Counted from the first letter of the stretch, positions 19,145 to 29,976 are shown. The stretch is DNA of 64,000 nt from Lepidostoma basale (GCA_022606425.2 JAHDVF020000591.1:1-64000), one strand, 5' to 3'. Notes: generated by a model from the letters alone, not told the origin. Made by a program: numbers and translations.

Positions 19145-19645
19145 ATAATTTTTAAGGATTGATTGTATCTCAATAGAGACGAAGATGTAAATTGTTTTTT
19201 TTTGGAAACAGAATATGGTGGTCGAGGCGTTTACAGGACTTATGACCTGTCATTGGTTAAGCGATCGCTTTATGTTAACAACATTCCCCATTCCTCCCTT
19301 CTTACGAACACATAACGTCTGACAAATTTTTGGAAGTTGTATATATGCTACTAAGTTGCACCACACTTCACATGTTACTAGTTCAATCTACACTAGCGCC
19401 ATCTATTAGGAATAGGTGTAAGCATTAAGCAGAAAATCTTTTATTAATGCAATGTGAAAGGCTACATTAGCTAGACAACGCCAGGAGAATACTTCTCCAA
19501 TTTTTATGCTTTTTTAAACTTGGACTTGTTTTTGGTTGACCTCGACCACCATATTCTGTTTCCAAAAAAAAAAACAATTTACATCTTCGTCTCTATTGAG
19601 ATACAATCAATCCTTAATATACGAGTATCTCCGAAATAGTTTCAA
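19145..19645. mobile_element. element Z, inverted pair of ends
   Basis: The left end (TCTCAATAGAGACGAAGATG at 19170) is repeated inverted at the right end (CATCTTCGTCTCTATTGAGA near 19580-19600), so one 480 bp unit has about 50 bp terminal inverted repeats. The interior matches 52200-52540 (GCGCCATCTATTA and CAACGCC..GAGAA). No ORF of note. Confidence 0.6.
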
Positions 19646-20034
19646 TATTTAAATTAACTTTTTTTCCAAATTTTAAGTTGGAAAAAGGTCTTTCTATTAA
19701 AATAGCATAATTATGGAATTTTTCTGTGTTAAAGCATGGTCAAACAGAACGCGAATATCGCAGCAAAATGCAAACCGGTTATAATGTATGAATCCACTCC
19801 ACAAACTTCTCATTGCGAGCGAACTTTCGCAGTTCGCGGCGATAGACGGCAGAGTTGATGTTTCTGCTTTTCGCGCTTCAATGGATACTGAATTACAGTT
19901 AGAAGTATGAAAGTGGCAACATTTACATGACGTTAGTCATTCGGACCGCAAAATTATAATTTTAAACGCAGAATCATGGAATGCGACATGAAAAACCTTC
20001 AGCTATTCTAGAAAAGAAATTTGTTTGTATTTAT
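19646..20034. other. unassigned spacer
   Basis: Includes a GC-richer patch (19745-19880) with GCGAACTTTCGCAGTTCGCG, a short palindrome. A related CGCAGTTAGCG string occurs at 20520. No gene assigned. Confidence 0.3.
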
Positions 20035-20125
20035 TGTTTCTATGACAGCCGATGTCGTCCACTGCAAGACATAAGCCTCCATGATACTTCTCCACATATT
20101 TCTATCTTGTGCCTTTTGTATTAAT
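20035..20125 (-). mobile_element. LINE 3' scrap of the 53.8 kb family
   Basis: GATGTCGTCCACTGCAAGAC, ATAAGCCTCC and ACTTCTCCACATATTTCTAT match the 3' end of the reverse transcriptase remnant at 53860-53940. Truncated to under 100 bases. Confidence 0.6.
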
Positions 20126-20200
20126 TAAACATTTTAATCATTCAGAATCGGAAACCATTTTGAAATCTGACACAACTACGCACGAAATTGCACGAAATTG

Positions 20201-20466
20201 ATGACCTTCGTGGCCGAGTGGTACTTACCACTTGCATTGACTGCCACCCCGAAGGTTCCGGGTTCGATTCCCGGCGAGGGCAGTGTGATTGTCACACTGT
20301 CTTTGGTCTGGTGTAGAATTCACGTGACAATAAAATGGCGATACACGTCACGAGAATCACTATGATAGCTATAATACCCTTGTCATCGATTTGGCTCATG
20401 CTGTCGATTCAACAAAAATAATGTGAAAAAATAATATGAAAAATAATATGAAAAAATAATATGAAT
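20201..20466 (+). mobile_element. SINE-T1, tRNA-derived SINE
   Basis: A box TGGCCGAGTGG (20211-20221) and B box GGTTCGATTCC (20261-20271) at tRNA spacing. The body continues with AATTCACGTGACAATAAAAT and GATTTGGCTCATGCTGTC, then a repeated AATATGAAAA tail (20409-20466). Four other copies lie at 24958, 32608, 35614 and 61150. The ATTTGGCTCATGCTGTC segment also occurs in LINE-Y at 35575-35600. Confidence 0.85.
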
Positions 20467-20469
20467 ATT

Positions 20470-21040
20470 TTGTCTGACTTCCACTATCTCTACGAACTGC
20501 GAAAACAGTTAACTTGTTCGCAGTTAGCGTCTTATTTGTTTAAATGCTTAACGTTTACATTTTTTTATTATAAAAATATGGTTGCTTGATTTACCGTTTA
20601 GTCATTTCATCTAATACAAAAACAAAAACAGGCTTTTCTCACAATAACAAGCTTTTGCGTTCGTATATTTTCCGAGTTATGTCACATTTCAATTCGGCTG
20701 AAAATAAACTTAAAGCTTTTCAGCGGAGGACAATGGGGCCTTTAACATACGAATCGGTCGCGATACCAAACCTTGAACCCGGCATGGCTTTGACGAATGT
20801 CATTTGAATATAAGACAATGAGCCGAGACGCGGACCACGTCTTGCCCGATTCCAGAAACACGTCAACTATTTAAAGATAACAATGCCTGCGCAAATACGG
20901 GACCGAGAATAATGATCCTTTCTATATAAAATACCATTTACATATCGCGTTTATTTGTTATTGTAGCTAAAGAAAAACATATTCAACATCTCTAAAAAAA
21001 CAATTAACTTCTTTGAATTGCAATTCAATTTAAAGATAAT
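20470..21040. other. unassigned spacer
   Basis: A 73-codon plus frame (20586-20807) has no recognisable domain. Sequence is not obviously repeated here. Confidence 0.3.
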
Positions 21041-21044
21041 ATAA

Positions 21045-21600
21045 ACTAACTAACTAACTAACCATCACGCCGTCTCACCGAAGGGGTAGGCGGGAAGAAT
21101 GGACTGCCACACCATTCTTTCCTGACATATTTCTCTCGCTTCCTTAACATTCATACATCGTGTCATGCACGCGCGTCGATTTCTCTGACACCTCACATGG
21201 CCGACATTCAATATTTGATTAATTTGATCATGCCACGTTTTCCTCGGTCTTCCTCTGTTTCTGGATCCATTTACATCATTAACATAAAAAAAATTACCAT
21301 TCTTTCTTCATTTATTCTTTCCATATGTCCAAACCATCTTAATGATCCTTTCATTATTTTGTTCATGACACCATCATTCGCACCGCATTCACTTCTTATA
21401 TTTTCATTCGACACTCTATCATACACAGAGTATCCACACATTCAACATTTGAAAATCTACCGTAAATCATTCTACCACACCTACATTTTAAGGAGCTTAT
21501 CTCTACCGCATTTATTCTGCTCTCATCCTTCTTATGCCAATTCCATGCTTCGCTTCCATGCATAAGGGTTTGGACCAGAAATCCACTGTGAACGGCCGTT
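21045..21600 (-). mobile_element. LINE-W fragment, 555 bp
   Basis: (ACTA)n at 21046-21062 is the tail. The minus strand carries the SAYPF, TWHDQINQILNVG, FGHMER and EMRSL..NVECVDTLCMI parts, with stops, up to the EAWNWHKKDE segment near 21550. Among the longer copies in the window. Confidence 0.8.
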
Positions 21601-22190
21601 TTCGCTTTAATTGATCAATTCTTGTTTCCAATAGCTATTATACAAAGGTTATATTACGTCATAAGCATCAAATCACCAAGGAATGTGTCACTCATCAAAC
21701 TGCATAATATAATGAGGAACCACGTGCAGGACTCACGAGGCGAGTGAAGGTTCCTACGCGATTGATGTTTTATTTTATATTCATTTAGTTTTGGAGCCGA
21801 CTGGTTCCAAATGCCGGACAATGAGCTAAAAAACGAATCTGGAACTTGTTTCCTTGAAAGGGGTATTTTTTGTATTGGTAATAATGTAGAGGTAAAAAAT
21901 ACATAGAGGGAGCATTCGGTTTGTTCTTACAAGCTTTTTTTAAATCAACAATTATCACTTATATGAACTATTTTCATAGCATTATAATAACATATAAATA
22001 TGTTTAACTGTTTGATTGAAACACTGTTTTTTTTTTTTTTACTTGAATATAATATACATTTGTACTTGTCACTAGGCATAGCCTGTATGGTGACAACTAC
22101 ATAATAAGAGCATATTAATTAATTAAACCATACGAAGAGATGGGCATCTCATAACCCATTTCTTTAGATTACTCAGGGGATATTTCGAGA
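21601..22190. other. unassigned spacer
   Basis: No ORF above 65 codons. A patch at 21715-21770 (GAGGAACCACGTGCAGGACT) is GC-richer. No repeat of other segments seen. Confidence 0.3.
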
Positions 22191-22194
22191 TCTC

Positions 22195-22560
22195 GGCCAT
22201 GTTGGAGGGTATTCGGCTTTTTGCCCCTGAAAGATATCTCCGACAACGACAGCATAGATTGTTTTACCTACCGGCCGCCAGAACCAACCTGCCTCTGGTG
22301 ACACCGGTGGGAAGAGCAATTAATCTGCTGAATGCGGTCTCCTCGGAGATCGACGTCTTTCATATTAGTAAAAGTACGTTCAGAAGGCAAATATTCTTGA
22401 TTTTGGAGAGTATCTTGTCTTTCTAATGTCGAACCATCTCTCACCCATTTCTGGTAGTATACTATATACAATATATTATTTTACCTGTTCTCAATAGATG
22501 CCTTAAAATTAAATTTGTAATGTCTGTTGATGAAATAAACTGATTTGATTTGATTAATTG
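22195..22560 (+). mobile_element. LINE-T 3' end with (TTTGA)n tail
   Basis: Reads LFAPERYLRQRQHRLFYLPA, ARTNLPLVTPVGRAINLLNA and SSEIDVFHISKSTFRRQIF, stop, then a short untranslated region and AACTGATTTGATTTGATT. R..LF.LP..RTNL....GR..NLLN is typical of the C-terminus of CR1/Jockey-type LINE ORFs. 5' truncated; best copy of the family here. Confidence 0.8.
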
Positions 22561-22564
22561 AATA

Positions 22565-22790
22565 GTAATTGAATTAATACGAATGAAAATGTCAGTTTTC
22601 TAGAAGTATTATTTTATTTTATAGGAATGACATATTTCGCCTTTTTAAGGCATTATCAAAGACATTTGATAATGCCATTTCATTCCCATAAAATATAATG
22701 AAACTAGAAAACTGACGTTTTCATTCGTATTAATTATTTAATATGGAGTTTTACATCATTGTTCAAGAAACAATAAAGAAGCGGTTTGCT
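22565..22790. repeat. HHR-P palindromic element
   Basis: Left arm 22575-22660 and right arm 22690-22735 are inverted (ACGAATGAAAATGTCAG and its complement). The inner part retains TTTGATAATGCC but the GAAACATGTC segment is deleted on one side. Outer flank ATGGAGTTTTACATCATTGT. Confidence 0.7.
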
Positions 22791-22919
22791 AGTGTTTGTT
22801 TGTAATCTTATGCTGACATTGTTAGAGGCTTATGGTAACATGATGATATAATTATGTTTGTAAACTAAGAAAGTTGTAATATTAAATTTACCTACAAGGA
22901 AATTTATTAACTCGGAAAT

Positions 22920-23120
22920 CTATTATAATTCTAGTAGAAAAAAGTTTCTTCCACATCTATGATTGACCCCTTTATATATTTGGTTTGAGTACGTTTAAAG
23001 TTCCTTATGTCATAAATTGATTTCAGACTCTCAGGAAGACGATTGAAAATACGAGTATAGGGCACGCGGAAAGGAATTTGATTTTGGATTAGAGTTGAGC
23101 GACAGCGAGGAATTGTAAAT
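22920..23120 (-). mobile_element. LINE C-terminal fragment (RIFNRLPESLKS type)
   Basis: Minus frame: IPRCRSTLIQNQIPFRVPYT, RIFNRLPESLKSIYDIRNFK, RTQTKYIKG. P...T....N..P...L......FK..LK.YL is the classical C-terminal end of Jockey and CR1-like LINE reverse transcriptases. No other copy in the window. Confidence 0.7.
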
Positions 23121-23375
23121 ATCACAATTGATTCAATTTCTGTGAAATTGTCACGACAGCTGTTTCGCTAACTAATGTAAGCATCCTCAGGTGCTAAAAT
23201 CAACGAACTTAGTTAGTTGATTGTAACACCTAATAGTGCTTACATTGGTTAGCGAAACAGCTGTCAAAACTATTTCATAGAATTTATATCAAGTGTGACA
23301 TTATAACAGTGTTTCTATTACACAGTTAAAAATGTTGAAATATCAAAGTGTTTCTGCCAAAACAATGTATCATAT
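23121..23375. repeat. HHR-A palindromic element
   Basis: Minus motif 23155-23190 (CTGAGGA, T, GCTTAC-ATTA-GTTAGC, GAAAC, AGCT, GTC) and plus motif 23230-23265 (CTAATAG, T, GCTTAC-ATTG-GTTAGC, GAAAC, AGCT, GTC) face each other. Both keep GAAAC-AGCT-GTC; both have lost the exact core. Outer flank TTCTGCCAAAACAATG at the right. Confidence 0.65.
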
Positions 23376-23559
23376 AAATATTTCAAAGAGATATCATCAC
23401 TGGGGAATAGAAAAACTACAGTTACGTATTTTCTAGTATAAAAATAATTGCTAAAAAATTATTTTTTGTTTATAGTAATAAAATAGTGATAAATCTTATT
23501 CATCCCTTTGCTGATATCGGTATTTGAGGTATGACAACTTGAACAAACCACCTTGATGA

Positions 23560-23720
23560 TCCTCTCATTATTTTGTTCATAACACCATCCTTCGCAACGC
23601 ATTCACCTCTTATATTTTTATTCGACACTATCATACATAGAGTATACACACATTCGTCTAAGAGATCTCATTTCTACTGCATTTTTTCTACTTCTTTTGC
23701 CAGTTCCTAGCTTGCAGTTG
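23560..23720 (-). mobile_element. LINE-W internal fragment
   Basis: CTTGATGATCCTCTCATTAT, TTTGTTCATAACACCATC and ATTCGTCTAAGAGATCTCAT match the KGSLRW to EMRSLRR part on the minus strand. No tail. Confidence 0.65.
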
Positions 23721-24095
23721 ATTATGTAGTTATTATTGAACTAATTGATCATTTTGACTTCAATGTGCGTCACTTTGCGATGTAAAAGCTCCTCAATATA
23801 CATTCAATTTATGTAATTGTAACTTCTCAGTTCGAGACAGCTCCTACGTTACATCAAGAATTATACATTATGTAGCCGGGTGCTTTCGTAATGTCTTCTT
23901 TTGGGGTTTATCGCTCTGATTGGTCGCTTGAATTAATTGATCACTCGACAAGATTGGCCGGAAACTTCGGAAAAAAACAGACGCAAATGAACGCATTTTG
24001 TTTTGCAAGTTTGTTGATTGTTTGAATTCAGTACCTCATTCGGTGATTCCAGCAGTATTTATTATATGACCCAACAAAATCATATATTATTACGA
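23721..24095. other. unassigned spacer
   Basis: Higher-complexity sequence at 23820-24010, no ORF or splice signals that persuade. Possibly unique sequence. Confidence 0.3.
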
Positions 24096-24099
24096 TTTT

Positions 24100-24370
24100 T
24101 TAGATAACCCATTGTTTTTGCGAAACACTTTGATATTTCAACACTATTAACTGTTCAAATAAAAAAAAAAAACTCTTTTAATTCGAATCGACAAAGGAAC
24201 AAATACACATAAAGATTGGAAAAATCACGAAAATTTGACATTTGATATATTATTGTAACACCTGATGATGTTAACATAGGTTTAAGAAACAGCTGTCGCG
24301 TAAAATAAAATACAATTGTGATACAAAAAATAAAGATATTTAATTTAACAGTTTAAAAAACCTCTGTTAT
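24100..24370 (+). repeat. HHR-A element
   Basis: Outer flank CCCATTGTTTTTGCGAAACA at 24109. The plus motif 24262-24297 is CTGATGA, T, GTTAAC-ATAG-GTTTAA, GAAAC, AGCT, GTC: core and cleavage triplet intact but stem II has two mismatches. Right flank AATTTAACAGTTTA. Confidence 0.6.
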
Positions 24371-24384
24371 AAATATCAAATCAG

Positions 24385-24795
24385 ATCAGTTTATTAACTC
24401 AAAAGACATTACAAACAACAAAATGTTTAAGGCATCTATTCAGTACTTGTAAAATATTATAAAAATACAACATAATACCAGTAACGCATTACAGATGGTT
24501 CGACATTAGGAATACACGATACTTTCTAAAGCCAAGAGTATTTGTCCCTTGAACGTACCTTCAATAATATGAAAGACGACGATCTCCGAGGGGACCGCGT
24601 TCAGCAGACTAATTACTCTTCCCACCAGCAGCTCTGTCACCAAAGGCAGATTAGTTCTGGCGGCCGGTAGGTAAAACAATCTGTGCTGTCGCTGTCGGAG
24701 ATATTTATCAGGGACAAAAAGACCAACACCCTCTAGCACGGATGAGTTCTCGAAATATCCCCTGATTAATCTAAAGAAATGGGTTATGAGATGCC
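24385..24795 (-). mobile_element. LINE-T 3' end
   Basis: Minus frame: GVGLFVPDKYLRQRQHRLFY, LPAARTNLPLVTELLVGRVI, SLLNAVPSEIVVFHIIEGTF. Ends in a TTTGA-like tail at 24372-24388 (read as ATCAAATCAGATCAG). Nearly the same length as the 22195 copy, opposite strand. Confidence 0.8.
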
Positions 24796-24809
24796 CATCT
24801 CTTCGAAGC

Positions 24810-24890
24810 TGTAAAGAATTAGCGATGTTAGCATGCTAACATCGGTTAGCGAAACAGCTGTCGCGACAAAATATAATCAATTGTGATATT
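24810..24890 (+). repeat. HHR-A half element
   Basis: Stem II is GCTAAC-ATCG-GTTAGC (24835-24850), then GAAAC-AGCT-GTC (24851-24862). The core is replaced by an inverted partner arm. The third stem pair is T-A in place of C-G of the commonest version, a compensatory change. Confidence 0.6.
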
Positions 24891-24957
24891 TTTTTTTTTG
24901 CATACAACAGGTCATTTGAATCGAATTAATGTATACCTTTCGTTATTTTTTAGCTAT

Positions 24958-25112
24958 TACTTTGATTCTCGTGACATGTAGCTAATCTATCGCCATTTTA
25001 TTGTCAGGTGAAATCTACACCAGACCAAAGACAGTGTGAGAATAACACTGGCATCGACGGGAATCTAACCCGGGACCTTCGGCTCTTGCCACTCTAGTTC
25101 GAAGGTCGCCAT
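24958..25112 (-). mobile_element. SINE-T1 copy
   Basis: Matches 20201-20400 in reverse: TATCGCCATTTTATTGTCAG, CTACACCAGACCAAAGACAG, and a decayed B box (GGTTAGATTCC, read from 25061-25071). The A box region is damaged. Confidence 0.7.
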
Positions 25113-25695
25113 TATGATTATCATAAAAGTTTATTGTTAAATTTGATATAATTCGTCACAAATATGATATGTATTCCAGAAAATTGACCGAATGTTTATA
25201 AACAAATATCAAAACCCTGTGTCAGTAAGAAAATTGCAAGTATACAATAGACATGAGAAAGTAGACAAAAATAATAAGATGACATGGATGGGACATCATC
25301 ATTGAAGGAGTCTCAAAATAGACCGGGACCCACCAGATGCCACCCAGAGCAGTCAGTCCTTGAGACACCATGCAAGAAGTTTTCTGAGAGTTTTATTGAT
25401 ATTTATGGGAATGACATGTTTTTATTTTTTAGAGTATCGTGAGGGGACTCTCATTATTGATACCCCACTATTTATGACATGAGTGGTTTGAAAGTTAATA
25501 TACGTATTTGAAGTTAGTGAAAATTTATATATAAAATTACTTAAAACTAAAATTAGTTATAACTATAAATACCTACATAAAATTACTTATAACCAACCAA
25601 AGTTTAAGTAAAAATTACGTTATCAAATTTAAGTTATAATTAGGTGAAAATTAAAACAAAATATTTATGAAAACTAAACAATATGATTAGTTAAT
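25113..25695. other. unassigned spacer
   Basis: Includes a short HHR-P-like arm (TTATGGGAATGACATGTT at about 25402-25419) and AT-rich repeats of ATTACTTATAACT. No gene. Confidence 0.35.
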
Positions 25696-25699
25696 TTAA

Positions 25700-25915
25700 T
25701 TCAATAGTCCATTGTTTTGGCTGAAACACAATGATACTTCAACATTATAAACTGTTAAATTAAAAAACTTTGTTTTATGTATCGCAATTGTATTTTTATT
25801 TTTCTCTACATTTGATTCGTCAACCTATGTAGAAATCACCAGGTGTTACAATAATACAATTGTGATATATAAAATAATTTGTTTTACTTTAACAGTTTAT
25901 AATTTAATTCATATA
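25700..25915. repeat. HHR-A element, decayed
   Basis: Outer flank GTCCATTGTTTTGGCTGAAA at 25706 and minus-strand motif remnants (ACCTGGTGATTTCTACATAG). GAAAC is destroyed. Arms and flanks otherwise match the family. Confidence 0.55.
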
Positions 25916-26269
25916 AAAAAAATTAAGTCAGTCAAAAATTTTTCTTTGGAGAAATATAATTTAACATTTTAACACTGTACAATAAGTTATAAATTTCTGT
26001 TGTAAAAATACATTATTTTGTAATTAAAAAATATATATCAATATACAGTTCCATACAAGATTATATTGTAGGATATAAACTCAATATAACAGATTAAAAA
26101 CATTATCAAACACTTTCACCCGCCATGAGTTTGAAGTCATATCGAATTTGAGTATAAGCAATGGTTTTTTTTCTGTATTCAAGAAGTAAAATACCTGTGT
26201 TACCAATTACCTGTATAATTAAACGCTCGTTTACTTCAACACCGCATACCTCGTTATACACCACTAGAG

Positions 26270-26350
26270 ATGGTCGCTCGGGATGATCCCCGCTGAGATT
26301 CGAACCCGGCATCGGTGGCAAATGGACCATACTCCAATCATTAGGGCTGG
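26270..26350 (-). mobile_element. possible tRNA-like SINE head
   Basis: Minus strand shows a B-box-like GGTTCGAATC (26297-26306) within CCGGGTTCGAATCTCAGCGG. An A box is not clear, so the call is tentative. No second copy in the window. Confidence 0.3.
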
Positions 26351-26539
26351 CAATCTAGGTATTGAAATTAAGTTCAATGATATGTGTTTATACTTTTAGG
26401 TATCATATATATTCATTGTTAACCTTTTAGGTATCATATATTTATTGAACGTTGATACATTACTCCATATTAAATATTGATGAAGACTTCTAACCATCAC
26501 TATCTTATTTTATTCCCCAAATTGCCGTACAGACATTAA

Positions 26540-26720
26540 TAATACTATTTTGATTTGATCGTGTCACGTTTTCTTCAGTATTCTTCTATTTCTAGTTCCG
26601 TTTTACGTCATTTACATACTTGTATACACTCTTTATCATTCATTCTTTCGTGTGTTCGAACTATCTTAATTCGTACTGCATTCACTTCTTATATTTTTTT
26701 TAGGAAAACTTTCGTTTTCT
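26540..26720 (-). mobile_element. LINE-W fragment, decayed
   Basis: GATCGTGTCACGTTTTCTTC, TTCTATTTCTAGTTCCGTTT and CATTCATTCTTTCGTGTGTT follow the order of LINE-W on the minus strand with many substitutions. Confidence 0.55.
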
Positions 26721-27089
26721 AAAAGTTTTCTAGACATTCCTCTAGAGCGTTCTATATTTATATAATACATCGTGACACAAACTCGTTGATTTTTCTGACT
26801 TCGATCGTGGCATCTTTGAGTAATCGATTAATTTTAAATACTTATTTAGAGATAACCTTGTGTTCCTAAAGTTGAACCATCTCTCATACTATTCTGGTAT
26901 TTTGTCTGTTCTCAAATAAATTGCCTTGAACTACAAATATAAAGAGAAAATAAACTCATTCTATTTGATCATGTTTTTCTTGTCCTAATTCGACTATTTT
27001 GTTCCATTCAGTCTGCTAACAACCCCTTTTTTTCTCTCAAACTAATCTTATTGACCCTTTCTTAATTTCATTTACTAAATAAAATATTA

Positions 27090-27425
27090 TTATCAAATCG
27101 AATCAGTTTATTAACTCAAAAGATATTACAAACAGCAAAATGTTTGAGGCATCTATTGAGTACAAGTAAAATATTATAAAAATACAACATAATACCAGGA
27201 ACGCATTAGATATGGTTCGACATTAGGAAAACGAGATATTTTCTAAAGTCGAGAGTGTTTGTCCCCTGAACGTACCATCACAAATATGAAAGACATCGAT
27301 GAGATCGCGTTCAGCAGACTAATTGCTCTTCCCACTGGTGTTACCAGAGGTAGATTGGTTCTGGTGGCCGGTAGGTAAAACAATCTGTGGTGTCGCTATC
27401 GGAGAAATCTATCAGGGACAAAAAA
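27090..27425 (-). mobile_element. LINE-T 3' fragment
   Basis: Closely matches 24385-24720: GAATCAGTTTATTAACTCAA, GAACGTACCATCACAAATAT and GGTTCTGGTGGCCGGTAGGT, with a small deletion in the EIDVFHI region. Truncated near 27425. Confidence 0.75.
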
Positions 27426-27429
27426 TATT

Positions 27430-27895
27430 ATGGATTCATGCGTTTTCATAGTTTATCTGAGAGCACATTGCTCATATAAATACCAAAATATTTGCAGATA
27501 ACAAAATAACGCGTTAACGTGTTACCGGTAAAAATCGTTATTTCGTATCTGCGTCCCTCGCATGAGATTTGGTAAAGGAACCGTCAATGGGGTATCGTAG
27601 ATCGCATCATCCGACACGCCTGATGGACCGAGTCTTCGGCCACGCTCAAAGTCCTAAATACCGTCGGTAAATTTTTAATACGCGTAAATTTGTGATGAAT
27701 GTTGACGAGACGTGAAAAATGTAATGAAGAGTTTAACGTACTTATGGAGTCTTTGTTGAGTGCGGAAGGATCGTTTAAAAATACAATCACCAACTTGGTC
27801 ATCACCTTCATCTTTTTTACTTTTTTAATACGAGAGAGATAGGAACACATTCTATCGTTCTTTGAATAGCAAGGAAAAAATTTATAAATAATAAT
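27430..27895. other. unassigned spacer with 88-codon minus ORF
   Basis: The minus ORF (27584-27850) has no recognisable domain; its frame is not supported by splice sites or a repeat match. Sequence appears single copy in the window. Confidence 0.25.
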
Positions 27896-27904
27896 AATTA
27901 AATA

Positions 27905-28010
27905 ATGATGTTTTTTTATGAACTACTTCCATTTATTGTTTTTATTTCGACAGCGACCGGTTTCGCCAGGCTAGCTGGCATCGACAGACTGGTGACACTG
28001 TTACAAATTT
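27905..28010. repeat. HHR-C half element
   Basis: Minus motif 27955-27987 reads CTGTCGA, T, GCCAG-CTAGC-CTGGC, GAAAC, CG, GTC. Outer flank matches other HHR-C copies. The core A to T substitution is shared with all HHR-C copies. Confidence 0.6.
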
Positions 28011-28089
28011 ACTCCTTTATGTATATACTCGTATAAATCAGGGGTAGTAAAGAAGATTCTTTACAAAAATAATATTAAAATAATTTTGT

Positions 28090-28500
28090 AAATTTCTTCT
28101 ATATTCGCCATACTTTGTGTTGTTATGATGCTTTATTTATTTAATTCTATACTTATATTAAAAAAATAAAATTACATAGACATGTTTCGGACAACCAGTC
28201 CTTCTTCATTATACATATTATATAGATACATATTATAAAGATATATACGAGTATTTAAAATATTATAAAATTGTTCACATGATCTGACAGATGTTATAAA
28301 TATTTATTTTGAAACGTTTATAAACGTTCCAAAATAAATCTTTATGACATCTGTCAGATCATGTAAACAATTTTATAATATTTTAAATATGTATTTTTTA
28401 ATATGTATCACTGAAGAAGGACTGGTTGTCCGAAACACGTCTATGTAATTTTATTTTTTTAATATAAGTGTTGTTTATACAAAGTATATAAAAAAAGAGA
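28090..28500. repeat. HHR-B palindromic element
   Basis: Outer flank CATACTTTGTGTTGTTATGA (about 28108-28128), inner arms 28179-28208 (minus) and 28411-28441 (plus). Interior palindrome around GGAACGTTTATAAACGTTCC. It has the same order as 14500 and 39565. Confidence 0.75.
28411..28441 (+). ncRNA. hammerhead-ribozyme-like motif, family B
   Basis: CTGAAGA, extra A, stem II GGAC-TGGTT-GTCC, GAAAC, AC, GTC. Core fully conforms to CUGANGA. The stem III string ACACGT is a slight variant of ACATGT in other family B copies. The opposing arm begins ATGAAGA (first core base changed). Confidence 0.6.
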
Positions 28501-28749
28501 AATACTTTTGTAAACTTTACTGAATATAAATATTGAAATTAATATCATTTTAAATTTTGTTATTAAGTGCAATGGAATATTAACTGATTACAGCTGATAT
28601 TTTTATAAACATTTTTTTGAAAAAGGTTATAAATATATTATTTTATTGATATTGATAAGTTAATGAAAAAATTAAAATGTATATATTAGATTCTCAAAGT
28701 CATAATGAAAATAATAATAAAAATGTGTTCATAAAATGGATTAAGTTTT

Positions 28750-29095
28750 ATTCCACATGCTTATTAATTTACACTGGTTTCGACAGCTCGCTGCCATCTT
28801 CTGATGAATCTACCAGAAGATGGCAGCATGCTGCTACAATCGGTCAAAACTAAAAATCAAGTAGTTTCAATTAACTACATTAATACTTCACTGACATGTT
28901 TTGGATAGTTCTCATCCTTCGTTGGTGTCCTAATTGTAACAATTTAACTTGTTAATATACGTCAACGAAGAAGGATGTGACCTATCCGAAACGGGTTTGA
29001 AGTTTCATTATATTTTTAGAAGTTTCATTATATTTTATGAAAATGACATGTTTTAACTTGCTAAAACATTATTAAATGACATTTGGTAAAATCTT
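28750..29095. repeat. mixed fold-back arms (two further types)
   Basis: 28780-28860 has GGTTTCGACAGCTCGCTGCC, ATCTTCTGATGAATC and an inverted GAAGATGGCAGC. 28905-29000 has an inverted pair with CGAAGAAGGAT-GTGACCT-ATCC-GAAACGG on plus. 29020-29095 is an HHR-P scrap. Each repeats the layout core, hairpin, GAAAC, without an intact core. Confidence 0.45.
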
Positions 29096-29540
29096 AACTA
29101 ACTAACTAACCATCACGCCGTTTCCCCGGAGTGGTAGGCAGAGAGGATGGATCGCCGCATTGTTCTATCTTGGCATAATTCTCGCGCCTCTTCTATATTC
29201 ACACATCGTGACATGCAATGTCGATTGTTCCTACTTCGAACATGGCCGCCTTTCAGTAATTGATTAATTTGGTCATGCCATGTTTTCCTTGGCCTTCCTC
29301 GACTTCTTTTCCCATGTACACTACTTGGATATATCTTTTTAAACATTCTTCCCTCATCCATTCATTCCATATGTCCAAATCATCTTAGTGACCCTTTCTT
29401 AATTTTATGTATCACGCATTCATCCGCCTTACATTCCTTCCTTACTTCATTATTACATATTCTATCATACATTGTTCTTCCGCACATTCTTTTTAGTGAC
29501 CTCATTTCTACGGCATTTATCCTACTTTCATCAGAATACA
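29096..29540 (-). mobile_element. LINE-W, minus half of a head-to-head pair
   Basis: Minus frame: MDEGRMFKKIYPSSVHGKRS, RGRPRKTWHDQINQLLKGGH, VRSRNNRHCMSRCVNIEEAR. The (TTAG)n tail points left (29099-29110). Its truncated 5' end is fused near 29540 to the plus-strand copy that follows. Confidence 0.75.
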
Positions 29541-29895
29541 GAACGATGAAATAAGAGAGAAATGTAAGGCAGATGACTGCATTATGGATAAAATTAAAAA
29601 TGGATCGCTGAGATGGTTTGGACATTGGGAAAGAATGGATGAGAGTAGAATGATTAAAAAGTTGTACACAAGCAGCGTGAGTGGAAAAGGAAGCCGAGGA
29701 TAACCGAGGAATACATGGCATGACCAAATTAATCAATTACTAAAAGGCGGCCACATTCGAAGTCGGAAAAATCGACGTACGATCTATGAATGTAGAGGAA
29801 TCCCGAGATGTATGCCAGGACAAAGCACTGTGGCGATCCATCCTCTCTGCCTACCCCTGCGGGGAAATGGCGTGATGATTAGTTAGTTAGTTATA
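29541..29895 (+). mobile_element. LINE-W, plus half of a head-to-head pair
   Basis: Starts within ADDCIMDKIKNGSLRWFGHW, then RGRPRNTWHDQ with a stop, KGGHIRSRKNRR and CTCTGCCTACCCCTGCGGGG, ending TTAGTTAGTTAG at about 29880-29892. Tails at both outer ends make the pair a large imperfect palindrome. Confidence 0.7.
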
Positions 29896-29976
29896 CTTTG
29901 AGTGTACCATTTATTTTGTTTCCAGCTCCAACCCTTAATATCTACCAACCGATAATATCTTAACAAGGCGAAATAT

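Noticed and set aside
20201..20280. Possible true tRNA gene
   Set aside because: A and B boxes are present, but the acceptor and anticodon stems do not close and copies share a non-tRNA body, so it is a SINE head.
27584..27850. 88-codon minus ORF as a gene
   Set aside because: No recognisable domain or repeat match; kept only as a note in the spacer entry.
28780..28860. GGTTTCGACAGCTCGCTGCC with CTGATGAATC as an intact hammerhead
   Set aside because: The CTGATGA here lies in the loop of a GAAGATGGCAGC palindrome, and no stem II plus GAAAC follows it on the same strand.
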